Positions 9,001-18,085 of a stretch of 63,568 nt of DNA are shown here, in pieces. The translations under genes and the position numbers were made by a program. This stretch comes from CAYGZL01 sp964354345 (GTDB lineage: Bacteria; Chloroflexota; Anaerolineae; Anaerolineales; UBA4823). The notes under the pieces were generated by a model. That model ran no database searches and was not told the origin of the DNA. It saw only the letters and a list, made by a program, of their open reading frames with translations. Location: assembly GCA_964354345.1 (NCBI GenBank), contig CAYGZL010000086.1, positions 1-63,568 of the forward strand, written 5' to 3'. Position 1 is the stretch's first letter, and each line of letters starts with the position of its first letter.

Positions 9001-10385
9001 TCATTACGGACAATCACATCTGGAGCACCCAACTCCAATAGCCGTTTTAGACGGTTGTTACGATTGATGACACGCCGATAGAGGTCATTCAGATCCGAAG
9101 TCGCAAAACGACCACCATCTAATTGCACCATGGGCCTCAGGTCGGGTGGAATCACCGGTAGAACGGTAAGTACCATCCATTCTGGACGGTTATTCGAGCG
9201 GCGGAAGGCTTCGACTACCTTAAGGCGCTTGGTGGCTTTCTTCCGTTTTTGTTTGCTACGTGAGGTACGCACCTCGCGCCATAGCTCCTCAGCGAGTTTG
9301 TCTAAATCCAACCGGCGCAAAATATCGTAGAAGGCTTCTGCACCCATATCGGCTCGGAAGACCTGCCCCCAGCGTGACTTAAGCTCGCGATAATGTGTCT
9401 CGCCCATAAAGGTGAGTGGGCGTAGCCCTAGCAGTTCATCTCGGAGACGGGCATTCTCATCCTTCGCAACGACGGACTGATCGTCTAATCGACCGCGCAG
9501 GGACTCCATGTTTAGTTCCGCCTCTGCACGGATGTGCTCGCGGTCCATTTTGATGTGTTCAAACTCGCGTTGTTTCTGACTCTTGAGATCCGTTTCCATT
9601 TCGTCTAGACGTTCTTTGACGAAACGTTGTACGCGAGTCAGGTGCTCATTGGTAACTACTTCTCCGGATTCTACAATGACAATTTCCGTATCGGGGAAAT
9701 GGATGGCAGTACGGGTGGGTTTTCCAAGCAGCTCCTGTAAGGTGTTCTCTAACCGCTGACCAGCCTGCATGATCGGCTCGAGCTTTTCTACGATCAGGTC
9801 ATCGTAATGTTGATCAACATCACTTTCCAGGCGGTTTAACTCATTGAGGTTACGATCACGCGTCGACTTGAGTTCGGCGATCTGAGCGTTGATGATTGCT
9901 GCCTGCTCACGTTCTGTGGCGGTGATCTTTTCGTCCAGCCGTTTTAAGGCTTTTTGGCGAGCTTCTTCATCGACATAGGTGATCACATATTGAGCGAAGT
10001 AAAGAACTCGATCAAGGTTGCGGCGCGAGATGTCCAGCAATAATCCCAGATACGATGGAATTCGGCGAGTATACCAAACATGGGCTACCGGTGCAGATAA
10101 CTCGATATGACCCATGCGCTCGCGACGCACTGAAGAGCGCGTAACTTCCACTCCGCACTTGTCACACACAATCCCCTTATAGCGAATATTGCGATACTTG
10201 CCACAATAGCACTGCCAATCACGCGTAGGACCGAATATGGATTCGCAGAACAATCCATCTTTTTCGGGTCTTAATCGTCTGTAATTAATTGTCTCAGGCT
10301 TTAGTACTTCTCCATATGACCAGCTACGGATGGTTTCTGGCGAAGCCAGGCTTATGCGAAGAGCGGTCAAACCTTTGGTTTCCAC
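6087..10385 (-). CDS. rpoC: DNA-directed RNA polymerase subunit beta'
   Basis: 1432 aa, the catalytic beta' subunit. The N-terminal zinc site (QCYCGKYRN ... VCDKCGVEV), the active-site NADFDGD with Asp627/629/631 and the second zinc site (CELQHGVCAKC) are all present. The start is GTG (10383-10385), supported by AGGAGG 8 bases upstream. The triad lies about 165 residues later than in E. coli (460/462/464), because residues roughly 135-325 hold an extra, largely coiled-coil block in the clamp region. rpoB, normally next door, is not in the window. A sensor kinase precedes rpoC, separated by a terminator, so rpoC seems to have its own promoter. Confidence 0.98.
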   Translation of the reverse strand: METKGLTALRISLASPETIRSWSYGEVLKPETINYRRLRPEKDGLFCESIFGPTRDWQCYCGKYRNIRYKGIVCDKCGVEVTRSSVRRERMGHIELSAPVAHVWYTRRIPSYLGLLLDISRRNLDRVLYFAQYVITYVDEEARQKALKRLDEKITATEREQAAIINAQIAELKSTRDRNLNELNRLESDVDQHYDDLIVEKLEPIMQAGQRLENTLQELLGKPTRTAIHFPDTEIVIVESGEVVTNEHLTRVQRFVKERLDEMETDLKSQKQREFEHIKMDREHIRAEAELNMESLRGRLDDQSVVAKDENARLRDELLGLRPLTFMGETHYRELKSRWGQVFRADMGAEAFYDILRRLDLDKLAEELWREVRTSRSKQKRKKATKRLKVVEAFRRSNNRPEWMVLTVLPVIPPDLRPMVQLDGGRFATSDLNDLYRRVINRNNRLKRLLELGAPDVIVRNEKRMLQEAVDSLIDNSQRGKALSRRGRRELKSLSDMLKGKKGRFRRNLLGKRVDYSGRSVIVVGPKLKLYQCGLPKSMALELYRPFVISRLVAHNYAANVKGAKRFIERNRPEVYEVLEEVIKERPVLLNRAPTLHRLGIQAFEPILIEGSAIQLHPLVTTAFNADFDGDQMAVHVPLSQKAVWEARQLMLSSRNLLKPADGEPIISPSKDMVLGAYYLTKQDKRSHKGDGRRFSDMDEVELAYSLGQIDIHARIYIWTSTYYAKKGERLPQPFEGWIETTTGRVLFNRVLPVEIQFMNWTLDKGSLKDIMVDIYEVCGEERTPDIADAIKDIGFQYATRSGYSLAISDITVPYTKEAIINESLQEAEAVARDFRRGLLTEQEQNERTIEIWQRTTNKIAEEVKRTMDPDGNLAAQAISGATKGGFGPISQLAGMRGLMADPSGRIIPLPIRSNFREGLNALEYFISTHGARKGLADTALRTADAGYLTRRLVDIAQDIIINEEDCGTLEGLYIRRSDDVAGQSMSVRMYGRLLAERVVDPSTGEILAERDALLDRELVRRIVASPIQVVRVRSPLSCELQHGVCAKCYGIDLGRGKLVEIGAATGIVAAQSIGEPGTQLTLRTFHTGGVAAGGDITTGLPRVEELFEARKTPKGEAVVAEISGVVKVMQSDRYSDLRIARLEHSEMARDEYDIPEGWQITALEETEVSQGDVLATMGEDAAIVAQNAGRVRIESMNVAGNGAGRKVIISYETRQEAEYEIPTTARMIVHDGDHVEAGQPLTEGSLNPHRILRIQGRIACQMYLLIEVQKVYRSQGQNIHDKHFEVIIRKMMAKVQVTRPGDTNYLPGDLVDLLEIRRVNDHLLSQAKRPAKFVEVLLGITKASLSTESFLSASSFQHTIKVLAGAAIAATEDPLYGLKENVIIGKLIPGGTGFVRGRFADEAARRSEAATATGASPREEDIPDLEFSLTD

Positions 10386-10440
10386 TGAATTAGCCTCCTG
10401 GAGAATGATTCCGGGTCGAATTTCGATAAATGTTCTTTAG

Positions 10441-10484
10441 AAAAATAAAGGCAAGCGCAAGAGTATGATCCTCAAGCGCTTACC
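10441..10484 (-). terminator. Rho-independent terminator after the sensor kinase
   Basis: On the minus strand GGTAAGCGC pairs with GCGCTTGCC (one G-U-type pair) around a 17-base loop and is followed by TTTATTTTTCT. It ends the long operon that finishes with the histidine kinase and separates it from rpoC. Confidence 0.7.
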
Positions 10485-10589
10485 ATGTGTGTAAGAAAAT
10501 CCTTATCCATCCTTCCTTAAAGCGAAAGGCCATTATAACAAAGGATTTTAGAGATAGTCAAGGATTATTTACGAAATGTTAAGAAAGAC

Positions 10590-13500
10590 TCACATTTCAC
10601 TTTTCTGTTGGCGAACTGGAATACTGATATATAAAGTGCTTCCTTTACCAAGCTGACTTTCAGCCCAAACTTGCCCTTGATGCCGTTCGACGATCGACTT
10701 TACAATCGCTAACCCCAGGCCGATGCCGCGCGGATCTTTCGCCCCTGGTTGTGTGCCTCGGTTAAATTTCTCGAACAAGCGTGGTAAATCAACTGGTGAG
10801 ATTCCAATACCATTATCAGCCACTTCGATTATTATCCGCTCCGGTCGAGTCTGGCAGCGAATAATTACTTTCCCATCAGGTCGGTTGTACTTTATTGCAT
10901 TTTCGACCAGGTTGTAAAGTGCTTGCTGCAGCAGAGATAAATCAGCCTCAATCGCAGGTAGTCCAGGTTGATAGGTTTCATTGACAATTTGGATCTTCTT
11001 CTGCGTGGCCTGAGGTTGTAACATTACAATCACGCTTTCTATCAAATCCTGAAGACTAATCATCTCCAATTGTAGATCTATTCCAGCTTCGATGCGGTTC
11101 AAGTCCAACAGGTTGCTAACCAGGTGAGACATATCCTCCACGCCAGCGACAATCTTGCGTACATAACCAGTTTGCTGGTCATTTAATGGACCAACGATAT
11201 CTAACATCGTGGCATAACCGCGGATTTGGGTGAGAGGAGAGCGGAGATCATGGCTGACTGCGTTGAGAAAGTCTGATTTCAGTCCATCGAGCTCTTTGAA
11301 ACGGGTGACATCTCTTAAGATGCATACTCGCCCGACCTTCTGACCTTCTGCCAGAACAGGTGAGATCGTTGCCAGGTAAATCTGACCAAAGGGCAGAATG
11401 ATCTCAATAGATTGTTTTTCTGAGGAAGATGTTCGGATTAGTTCAACCAATTCTTTTTGATTGATGACACGGTCAATTGGTTGAGCAGAGTCCTTTTCTA
11501 GGTTTAGGCCAAACATTTGTACGGCAGCAGAATTTGCCAGTAGCAAATGTCCTTGTTGATCAATTACCAGGACCGGGTCTGGAGTCGAATCAACGATAGC
11601 AGCCAGACGCTGCCTTCCAATTTCAGCGCTCATGAACAGGCGGGTATTTGCTGCTGCCAGAGCGGCCTGGCTGGCTAAAGTAACGATAAAACGAACTTCC
11701 TCCTCTGTAAAAGAATGAGGTTGGTCGTAAGCAATCCAGAGCACACCATAGTAGAATTGTTCGTGACGTAATGCAACCGCCATGAGGGATGCCGGATTTT
11801 GTGAGATTGCTTTCAGAGAAATTAATCTCGGACGTGTCAGGCTGGTAAGCACTAACCGATCTTGTTGGCGAGTGAGAGTTAATATTTGCTCATCCAGGTC
11901 GCTGTAAAGATCCTTGGAACTCCCGGCGCTGAAACTGAGTGGGATAGAGGGGTTGCCGTATAATTCAGGCATGACGCTGGGAGATAGAACGACACGAACG
12001 GAATTCGCGCCAGTGACCAAAGCGGCTTCAAGAACCGGTTGAATCGCCTCGTGAATATCCAGGCTTGACGCGACTCCCTGGCTGACTGTTAACAGCCGGT
12101 TTAACTCATCCAGGCGTGCCTTCAGACTACGGCGCATCAGTTCGAGCGCCTGTCGTAAGCGCCCGACTTCGTCGTCTCCCTCAACACGCATCGGAAGGTC
12201 TAATCTTCCGCGGGCGATGTAGCTTGCTTCTTGAGATAAAGAAGAAAGATCGGCTGTCACAGCGCCAAGGCCAAAACGTAACAGGAACAAAGTAATTATT
12301 GATAAGACAACCAGAGTAACCAGGAGCGGTGCTGCGATCTGTAAAGCCAGTTGCTGTGCCTGGCTGGCTGGTACTACGGTCACAATTGACCAGGAGATTC
12401 CTATAGCAGGTTGAAAATGCACGAGTTGACGGGTTCCATTGGGGGCTTGATCCTGGTAGGAATTGGGCTGGTCATAAATACCACCTTGATATATCTTCAT
12501 TACCTGCTTGGGGTCTGTATGAACCAGGATCCGACCAGTGTCATCAATCAAGCAGCCTTGGCCCTGAATATCAGGCAGACTATTTAAGAGATTGACAATT
12601 GATCTTGAATAGGGATTTTCAGCCAAATCCGTACGGCCAATCAATATACCTCGCACATTTTTTTGGTCATCATAAATTGTAGCAATAAATGAAACCTGAG
12701 CCATTTGTCCGTGGGAGGAAGGGGGGATAGTATAAGTCTGGATTGGGATGATGTCATTGCGCGCTAACTCAATCCCTCTGGCCTCATTCTCAGGTTGTTG
12801 GTTGCCAGTATATTCATCACCGCCATAAGTTGCGACCAACTTGCCTTGAGGATCCAAGAGGATCAATTGTGTAAAAAAGGGGACGATACGAATTTCCTGC
12901 CCTAACAAATCGGTCAATGTCGCACGGTAGTTCTGATTGTCAGTAGAAGCCTGGTAATGAGCTGGATTAGCTGCTAAATGCTTAATTAAACCTTGGCCCG
13001 TATCCAGAAAATAGGGAATATTCTCAGCGGCCATCTGCGACAAGCTTTGCATCCGCGACCAAAGCAACTGACGTGCCGCACTATCGGCAACCCACCAATC
13101 TCCAATCATCAGGATAAGGATTAATACCAGAGCGATCGGCACCATCATGTAAAAGAAGCGTGTGTGTAGACTTTTTTCAGCTGGCGAGGCAATCATAGGA
13201 GATTGTCCACCCCAGCGGTGGGGCACTATAATTGCTGCTCCCTGGGCAAACACGCTGGCGATGATCAATTCGAGACCTGTCGCTAAGGATGTCAAGGGGA
13301 GATGTGAGATGAAATAGTCCAGGCGGTTGACCAGGCTGCCCTGGATCGTAAATGGCGCGTAGAAAAGGTAAATCAGAGGATAAATAATTGCTACCAACAG
13401 GGCAGCGATTATCGGTTGGCGCAGTGCTTGAAAGAGCCGTGTGCGATATCTTTGTTGTATAGCCGCGCTAAACAATGTGACCAATAAAGTTAAAACCAGT

Positions 13501-13922
13501 GGTTCATAAAGATTATGGTTGTCCCATAATGCATGGAATATCCCGGTCAGTAAAGCGACTCCAGCCGCGGGAACCATACCAAAGACACCAGCGGTAAGCA
13601 TTCCAGGCACTGCTAATAAAATTAAAATTGTCTGGGGTGGCGGGCTACTCGGGAACGAGGGAATGGAGAGCGTTTGGCTGACAGGTGCCGGAATAATTGT
13701 CCCCAAACGAATTCCAAAAAAACAGCCAGCAAGCGGAGTAAGGGCGACTAAGAAAACCAAGAGCCAGACTCGGTCTTTACGCCAAGGTTGGTTTAATGCT
13801 CGCCATCGCCATAATAAGGAGGATAATAACAGTAGAAGAACAGCAAAGATTACCCAACTCTCCCATCTATCAGGGAGAGTAAGAAAGGGTGTGGAGGTTA
13901 TCAGAGTGAATACGAATTCCAT
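10590..13922 (-). CDS. Multi-domain membrane sensor histidine kinase
   Basis: 1110 aa. Order of parts: a multi-TM N-terminal region (about residues 1-235); another TM and an extracytoplasmic sensor region resembling dCache (about 265-530); TM; HAMP (about 570-620); GAF (about 635-770); PAS (about 775-885); HisKA with phospho-acceptor His891 in SHDLRSPLTQ; and HATPase_c (NLVENAIKYN, ADNGIGI, GIGLGLAIVK). It should autophosphorylate in response to a ligand and pass the phosphate to a response regulator, but none is encoded nearby. It is the last gene of the long minus-strand run and follows two acyltransferases. The signal is unknown; a membrane-lipid or surface cue would fit its neighbours (inference). 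Confidence 0.9.
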   Translation of the reverse strand: MEFVFTLITSTPFLTLPDRWESWVIFAVLLLLLSSLLWRWRALNQPWRKDRVWLLVFLVALTPLAGCFFGIRLGTIIPAPVSQTLSIPSFPSSPPPQTILILLAVPGMLTAGVFGMVPAAGVALLTGIFHALWDNHNLYEPLVLTLLVTLFSAAIQQRYRTRLFQALRQPIIAALLVAIIYPLIYLFYAPFTIQGSLVNRLDYFISHLPLTSLATGLELIIASVFAQGAAIIVPHRWGGQSPMIASPAEKSLHTRFFYMMVPIALVLILILMIGDWWVADSAARQLLWSRMQSLSQMAAENIPYFLDTGQGLIKHLAANPAHYQASTDNQNYRATLTDLLGQEIRIVPFFTQLILLDPQGKLVATYGGDEYTGNQQPENEARGIELARNDIIPIQTYTIPPSSHGQMAQVSFIATIYDDQKNVRGILIGRTDLAENPYSRSIVNLLNSLPDIQGQGCLIDDTGRILVHTDPKQVMKIYQGGIYDQPNSYQDQAPNGTRQLVHFQPAIGISWSIVTVVPASQAQQLALQIAAPLLVTLVVLSIITLFLLRFGLGAVTADLSSLSQEASYIARGRLDLPMRVEGDDEVGRLRQALELMRRSLKARLDELNRLLTVSQGVASSLDIHEAIQPVLEAALVTGANSVRVVLSPSVMPELYGNPSIPLSFSAGSSKDLYSDLDEQILTLTRQQDRLVLTSLTRPRLISLKAISQNPASLMAVALRHEQFYYGVLWIAYDQPHSFTEEEVRFIVTLASQAALAAANTRLFMSAEIGRQRLAAIVDSTPDPVLVIDQQGHLLLANSAAVQMFGLNLEKDSAQPIDRVINQKELVELIRTSSSEKQSIEIILPFGQIYLATISPVLAEGQKVGRVCILRDVTRFKELDGLKSDFLNAVSHDLRSPLTQIRGYATMLDIVGPLNDQQTGYVRKIVAGVEDMSHLVSNLLDLNRIEAGIDLQLEMISLQDLIESVIVMLQPQATQKKIQIVNETYQPGLPAIEADLSLLQQALYNLVENAIKYNRPDGKVIIRCQTRPERIIIEVADNGIGISPVDLPRLFEKFNRGTQPGAKDPRGIGLGLAIVKSIVERHQGQVWAESQLGKGSTLYISIPVRQQKSEM

Positions 13923-13977
13923 AAAATGCTTTGCATCTCCGCCTTGCCGAGAGCGCGATTAGATTATAGCATCAATC

Positions 13978-14706
13978 TTACAACCACTCGATGGTATCCT
14001 GTGTGGCTTGAGTCAGGTCATGATATACTCCACGCCGATCTGGGGGGAGCAAGCTGGCCAGGATATACATCGCCTCGTCAGTCATTTTCCGTAACTCTTC
14101 TTGCCTGGCCCGGTGGTATCTCTCCTGGAACCGGTAGGGTTTACCAAAACGGATTACCGCGCCCGGCTCCTTCCAACGTTTGGTGAAGCGTAGTGCTGGA
14201 AACCCAACAGTACCTTCGATGGCGACTGGTATGATCGGCGATTTACTGCGACTGGCCAGAAAAGCTATTCCTTCTTTCCCAACCTGAAGTTGTGGACCGC
14301 GCGTTCCCTCTGGAGCAACCAGGAGGATCTCACCAGCATGAAGAAGTTCCAAAGCCTGTTGAATGGCGCGCCGGTCGACTTCTTCTCGGCGAACTGGAAT
14401 TACATGCCAGATGCGGGGGAAAATACCGATCAGTGGGTAATTGTAGACTTCAATTTTAGCCAGGGGAGTTATATTACGGGGTAGGGTGTGCAGGACAACG
14501 ATTGGGTCGATGAAGGCGATATGGTTAATCATCAATATTGCCGCCCCTTGTTTAGGAACATTTTCTAAGCCATCCACCCGATCCAACTTGGCAAATAATG
14601 TAAAGCCGATATACTTTATCAGGAAGCGCAGGAATCGTCGTTGTGGTTCCAGGCGTGCGTGGTCGTAGGAGTGGGCAGTATGATTGGATTTTGATGTTGT
14701 TTCCAT
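13978..14706 (-). CDS. 1-acyl-sn-glycerol-3-phosphate acyltransferase (PlsC-like)
   Basis: 242 aa. It carries the acyltransferase box HIAFID (HX4D) and VAPEGTRGP (EGTR), the catalytic and glycerol-phosphate-binding motifs of PlsC. It should acylate lysophosphatidate to phosphatidate at the inner face of the membrane. It is 14 bases downstream of a second, more divergent paralogue. PlsY, which makes the substrate, is encoded at 46.5 kb. Confidence 0.85.
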   Translation of the reverse strand: METTSKSNHTAHSYDHARLEPQRRFLRFLIKYIGFTLFAKLDRVDGLENVPKQGAAILMINHIAFIDPIVVLHTLPRNITPLAKIEVYNYPLIGIFPRIWHVIPVRREEVDRRAIQQALELLHAGEILLVAPEGTRGPQLQVGKEGIAFLASRSKSPIIPVAIEGTVGFPALRFTKRWKEPGAVIRFGKPYRFQERYHRARQEELRKMTDEAMYILASLLPPDRRGVYHDLTQATQDTIEWL

Positions 14707-14720
14707 AATGGATTTTTATC

Positions 14721-15440
14721 TCAGGCTTCCTCAACCAATCTATAGGGAGTTGCCTCACCCAGGTGAAACCCATTGCCGTAAACTCCCCGATATTCGTCGG
14801 GTAATAATTTTGCTATTTCAAGCATCACCAGATCGGTGTTCCGTTGTCGTGCCACCCGCCGTGTTTCACCTTTGCCTTCGATAGGTGGGAGTAAGATGGA
14901 TTTGCCAATCCGCATCTCTAACAGGGGTCGTTCGAATCGTAATGCGTGCTTTATATAATCATCCGTTGCTCCCACAATGCCAACCGGTATCACAGGAACG
15001 CGTGCCTGATCAATCAAATGAGCAATTCCCGGTAAGCCGCGACGCATACCTGGTTGGTGAGAACGGCCTCCTTCCGGCGCGATGGCTAATGGGAACCCAG
15101 ATCTCAGAACATTCAGCATTTTTTCCACAAGCTGCCGGTCGTATTGACCGCGATGAACTGGAATACCCCCATACAGGCGTGCCAGGGTAGCTTGCCCCGG
15201 GCGAGACCATATATCTACTGCACCTGCGGCTTCGGGGATAATCGGCCAGAAAGCGAGTAAAAAGGGTGGTTCATAAAGTGAAACGTGGTTGATCGCAATT
15301 ATGTAAGGCCCTTTTTTCGGTACATATTCCACACCGGTAATTTGTACTCGACTGAGGATGTGAAACACAGTTCGGATGATCGGACGTATGATTGCGCGCG
15401 CTATTCGGTTGACCAGGGTAATCCGGTAGGTGCCTGCCAT
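14721..15440 (-). CDS. PlsC-family acyltransferase with altered HX4E motif
   Basis: 239 aa, PlsC fold. The usual HX4D dyad is replaced by His52-(4)-Glu57 (NHVSLYEP), and the EGTR motif reads PEGGRS. Glu can stand in for Asp chemically, so it may be active on another acceptor; a lost activity is also possible. It lies between cmk and the canonical PlsC paralogue. A cmk-plsC arrangement is common in bacteria and links CMP recycling with phospholipid synthesis. Confidence 0.75.
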   Translation of the reverse strand: MAGTYRITLVNRIARAIIRPIIRTVFHILSRVQITGVEYVPKKGPYIIAINHVSLYEPPFLLAFWPIIPEAAGAVDIWSRPGQATLARLYGGIPVHRGQYDRQLVEKMLNVLRSGFPLAIAPEGGRSHQPGMRRGLPGIAHLIDQARVPVIPVGIVGATDDYIKHALRFERPLLEMRIGKSILLPPIEGKGETRRVARQRNTDLVMLEIAKLLPDEYRGVYGNGFHLGEATPYRLVEEA

Positions 15441-15507
15441 TCTAATTTTATAACCAGCTTAAGAAATCGTGAGTCAACATACCTTTGTGGGGAATTGAAC
15501 AGTGAAA

Positions 15508-16200
15508 TCACATCTTCCGGTATACCCGCTGCCGGGCAGCTTCGAACATATGGGGGATATCCAGGTGATCTGTGTCCAGGATTACCGCATCATCGGCTGG
15601 GTGCATTGGCGAGCATTGCCGCGTTGAATCGATTTGATCACGCTGGCAGATGGCTTCCAGAACTTTATTGTAATCCGCAGTTTCACCACGCAAGAATAAT
15701 TCTTTGGTTCGACGCCGGGCGCGCTCCTCCGGCGAGGCCACCAAGTAAATTTTGAGATTCGCTTCTGGTAAGACTTCTGTGCCAATATCTCGCCCGACCA
15801 TAATTACCGAACCACGTAGACCTATCCGCCTCTGTTGAGCAGACAGCGCCATGCGTACTCCCGGATATGCCGAAACAAACGATACATTCGCATCTACCTC
15901 CTGCCGACGAATTTGCCAGGTGATGTCTTGCCCATCGGCGAGAATATCACAATACCGATTATCCTCTTTAGTGGGTGGTTGTATCTCAATCGGACATGTT
16001 TCAGCCAAACGCGTGATTAAAGCTTCATCTTGAATATCCAGTCCACGCTGCAAGGCCACCCAGGTTACGGCGCGATACATCACACCAGTATCAAAGAAGA
16101 GGTACCCCAACTCATCGGCTAACATTTTTCCCAAAGTTGATTTACCCGATGCCGCGGGACCATCGATCGTGATAATTGAGGGTAGTGAATCTGGGTCCAT
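15508..16200 (-). CDS. cmk: Cytidylate kinase
   Basis: 230 aa. The P-loop GPAASGKST is at residues 14-22, followed by the FFDTGVMYRA CMP-binding region and the LID RARRRTKE. It converts CMP or dCMP to the diphosphate. It lies 15 bases after a GT-C-like membrane protein and about 70 bases before the PlsC pair, all on the minus strand. ATG start at 16198-16200. Confidence 0.95.
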   Translation of the reverse strand: MDPDSLPSIITIDGPAASGKSTLGKMLADELGYLFFDTGVMYRAVTWVALQRGLDIQDEALITRLAETCPIEIQPPTKEDNRYCDILADGQDITWQIRRQEVDANVSFVSAYPGVRMALSAQQRRIGLRGSVIMVGRDIGTEVLPEANLKIYLVASPEERARRRTKELFLRGETADYNKVLEAICQRDQIDSTRQCSPMHPADDAVILDTDHLDIPHMFEAARQRVYRKM

Positions 16201-16214
16201 ACTTGCTCACCTGG

Positions 16215-18080
16215 TCATTGTTCTGGTTGCCCATTGGTCGAGTCACCTGGGAACAGGTCGGAACGTACCCAAAGGATGATTTTTTCTTCAGCCACCGGCG
16301 CGTCACGATACGTAAACCATGGTAGAAACTCTGCTGGCAACGCTGCCTGCCATCCAGGACGTGTCCACCAGACAAAATCTTGACCACGGTAAGAACTTAC
16401 CAAAGTGGGGAGAGATTGTGTCTGTGGGGTAATCAAAACGGCAGGCAAGTTTTCGACTCCTATTTGAGTAATAAATTTCGCTTGTATATAGTCACGTAAA
16501 AGCCAACGTAATGCAGTGGAATCCACAGTGACGACCAGGTCTATATTTTTCGGGTCGCCTCCTGAATGCCAGTTGGTCAAATCGTGTAGGGAGCTTTGTA
16601 ATAAATCAGCTTGTCCAATTCCGGGAGAGGAATTCCACAACTCTTGAGGTTGGTTCATGCGCAAGTAGCTGGCCCCCCACAATACAGAGATTGTGTAAAT
16701 ACACAAAGCAGCCCCGGTTCCGAAGACAAGTCCTCTCTGACTCACCTGCCAGGACCAACCTAAGGCTACTAAGGCAGCCGTCAGACCGATCAAAGCCAGG
16801 ATGCCCAACAGCACTGCTTCCCGAATAAGGAACTCGCGTGAATCCGTTGGGTAGCGTACCATCGTGGCCAGGTTGAACCATAGGAGAGCAAGCAATATCA
16901 AGGTTAGGATTGCTTGAGCGAGCGAGACAGGATGGGTGGATTTTTCCGGCCAAAACCGTTCTAATTCCATAGCTGCCAGACCCCAAAGCGGTACCAGAAC
17001 CCAGGCCAGGTCGGATACCTGGCGGCCAGGGTAGAGCGATTGCACCAGCAATGCCAGTATTGCCCAAAGGATCAGAATCAGGGTGGTTGCCCGGACATGT
17101 TCTCCCTGAGCGTTGACACTCCTGGCTTTAGGGTTGAAGAAGCTGCGAATAGCCCCAACCAGACCAAACAGCAGTGCCAGTGGTTGATAAATGGCCAACG
17201 TAACTATTAACTTGCTGCCAGGAATCCCGGTAGGGGTTGTCCATCCATTGAGATAGGCTGGAATTTCTTGAACCCAGGCTGCCAGACCTTCTGGGAAACG
17301 CAAGAATAAAGTGCCAGCAACCAGGATTACCACGCCAACAGATATCATAAAAACGCGCATCAAGACACGATTATTTGATTGTGGGGAGGATGGAGCTAGA
17401 AGCCACGTTTGCGAGACAGAAGCATCATCCGTGTGTTCGCGGGAGGCCTCTGGGGTCGGGATCACCGCCTCTTGCTCTATAGGTTTTAACCGCGGATAAC
17501 CCAGGAAGCGCACCAGCAGCCAGGCTAAAGCGATGGTCAGACCGACTGGGATCACCATTGGTCCACTCAATAGTGCCAGCCCAGCCATAATACCCGCCAG
17601 GAGTGGTTTTTGATACATCCAAAGGCTAATCGCCAGGATTGAAAAACTGACTGCCATCATTGGTCCACCAGCCTGGCGAGAAATGGTAACCAGGCCGGGA
17701 TCGGTAGCCAGACCAAAAGCTAAAATAATACCGGCGATTGGGGGAATCAGACCGGGTGTTGGTTTACGGCTAAGGAAAAATGGAGCGAGGACCAGTAGAC
17801 TACCTGCCAATGCAGGCCACAAACGAGCCAGAGTGTTGCTATCTTTGAATAGTGCGAAAACCAAGCCGGTTAAGAGAATATAGCCGGGATGTGCAGCCAG
17901 TGTTGGGTGGTCGCCTGTGGTAAGGGTCACAGTTTGAGAAATCTGGCGCGCCTGGAGCGCTAACGTCGCTTCGGGATCCGAGAGCGGGGTTCTTCCCAGG
18001 TCCGCCAGCCGGAGGCACACAGCCAGGATCAGGGCTAATCCATAAAGAAAAATTTCGAGAGTAAATCGGCGTGAGTTCAT
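16215..18080 (-). CDS. Polytopic membrane protein, GT39/GT-C-like (TIGR03663-like)
   Basis: 621 aa with about a dozen TM segments. The first extracytoplasmic loop, LRLADLGRTPLSDPEATLALQA, has acidic residues after TM1 as in GT-C sugar transferases, which use polyprenyl-phosphate sugars outside the membrane. A soluble C-terminal region (about residues 490-610) ends the protein. I recall TIGR03663 as a family often encoded beside Chlor_Arch_YYY proteins, as here. Its stop is 14 bases before cmk and its start 5 bases after the YYY gene, so it is probably co-transcribed. The activity is inferred, not shown. Confidence 0.65.
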   Translation of the reverse strand: MNSRRFTLEIFLYGLALILAVCLRLADLGRTPLSDPEATLALQARQISQTVTLTTGDHPTLAAHPGYILLTGLVFALFKDSNTLARLWPALAGSLLVLAPFFLSRKPTPGLIPPIAGIILAFGLATDPGLVTISRQAGGPMMAVSFSILAISLWMYQKPLLAGIMAGLALLSGPMVIPVGLTIALAWLLVRFLGYPRLKPIEQEAVIPTPEASREHTDDASVSQTWLLAPSSPQSNNRVLMRVFMISVGVVILVAGTLFLRFPEGLAAWVQEIPAYLNGWTTPTGIPGSKLIVTLAIYQPLALLFGLVGAIRSFFNPKARSVNAQGEHVRATTLILILWAILALLVQSLYPGRQVSDLAWVLVPLWGLAAMELERFWPEKSTHPVSLAQAILTLILLALLWFNLATMVRYPTDSREFLIREAVLLGILALIGLTAALVALGWSWQVSQRGLVFGTGAALCIYTISVLWGASYLRMNQPQELWNSSPGIGQADLLQSSLHDLTNWHSGGDPKNIDLVVTVDSTALRWLLRDYIQAKFITQIGVENLPAVLITPQTQSLPTLVSSYRGQDFVWWTRPGWQAALPAEFLPWFTYRDAPVAEEKIILWVRSDLFPGDSTNGQPEQ

Positions 18081-18085
18081 AAGGT

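Noticed and set aside
16606..17067. 153-codon minus-strand frame inside the GT-C-like gene
   Set aside because: Gly/Pro-rich shadow frame of a membrane protein; no independent features.
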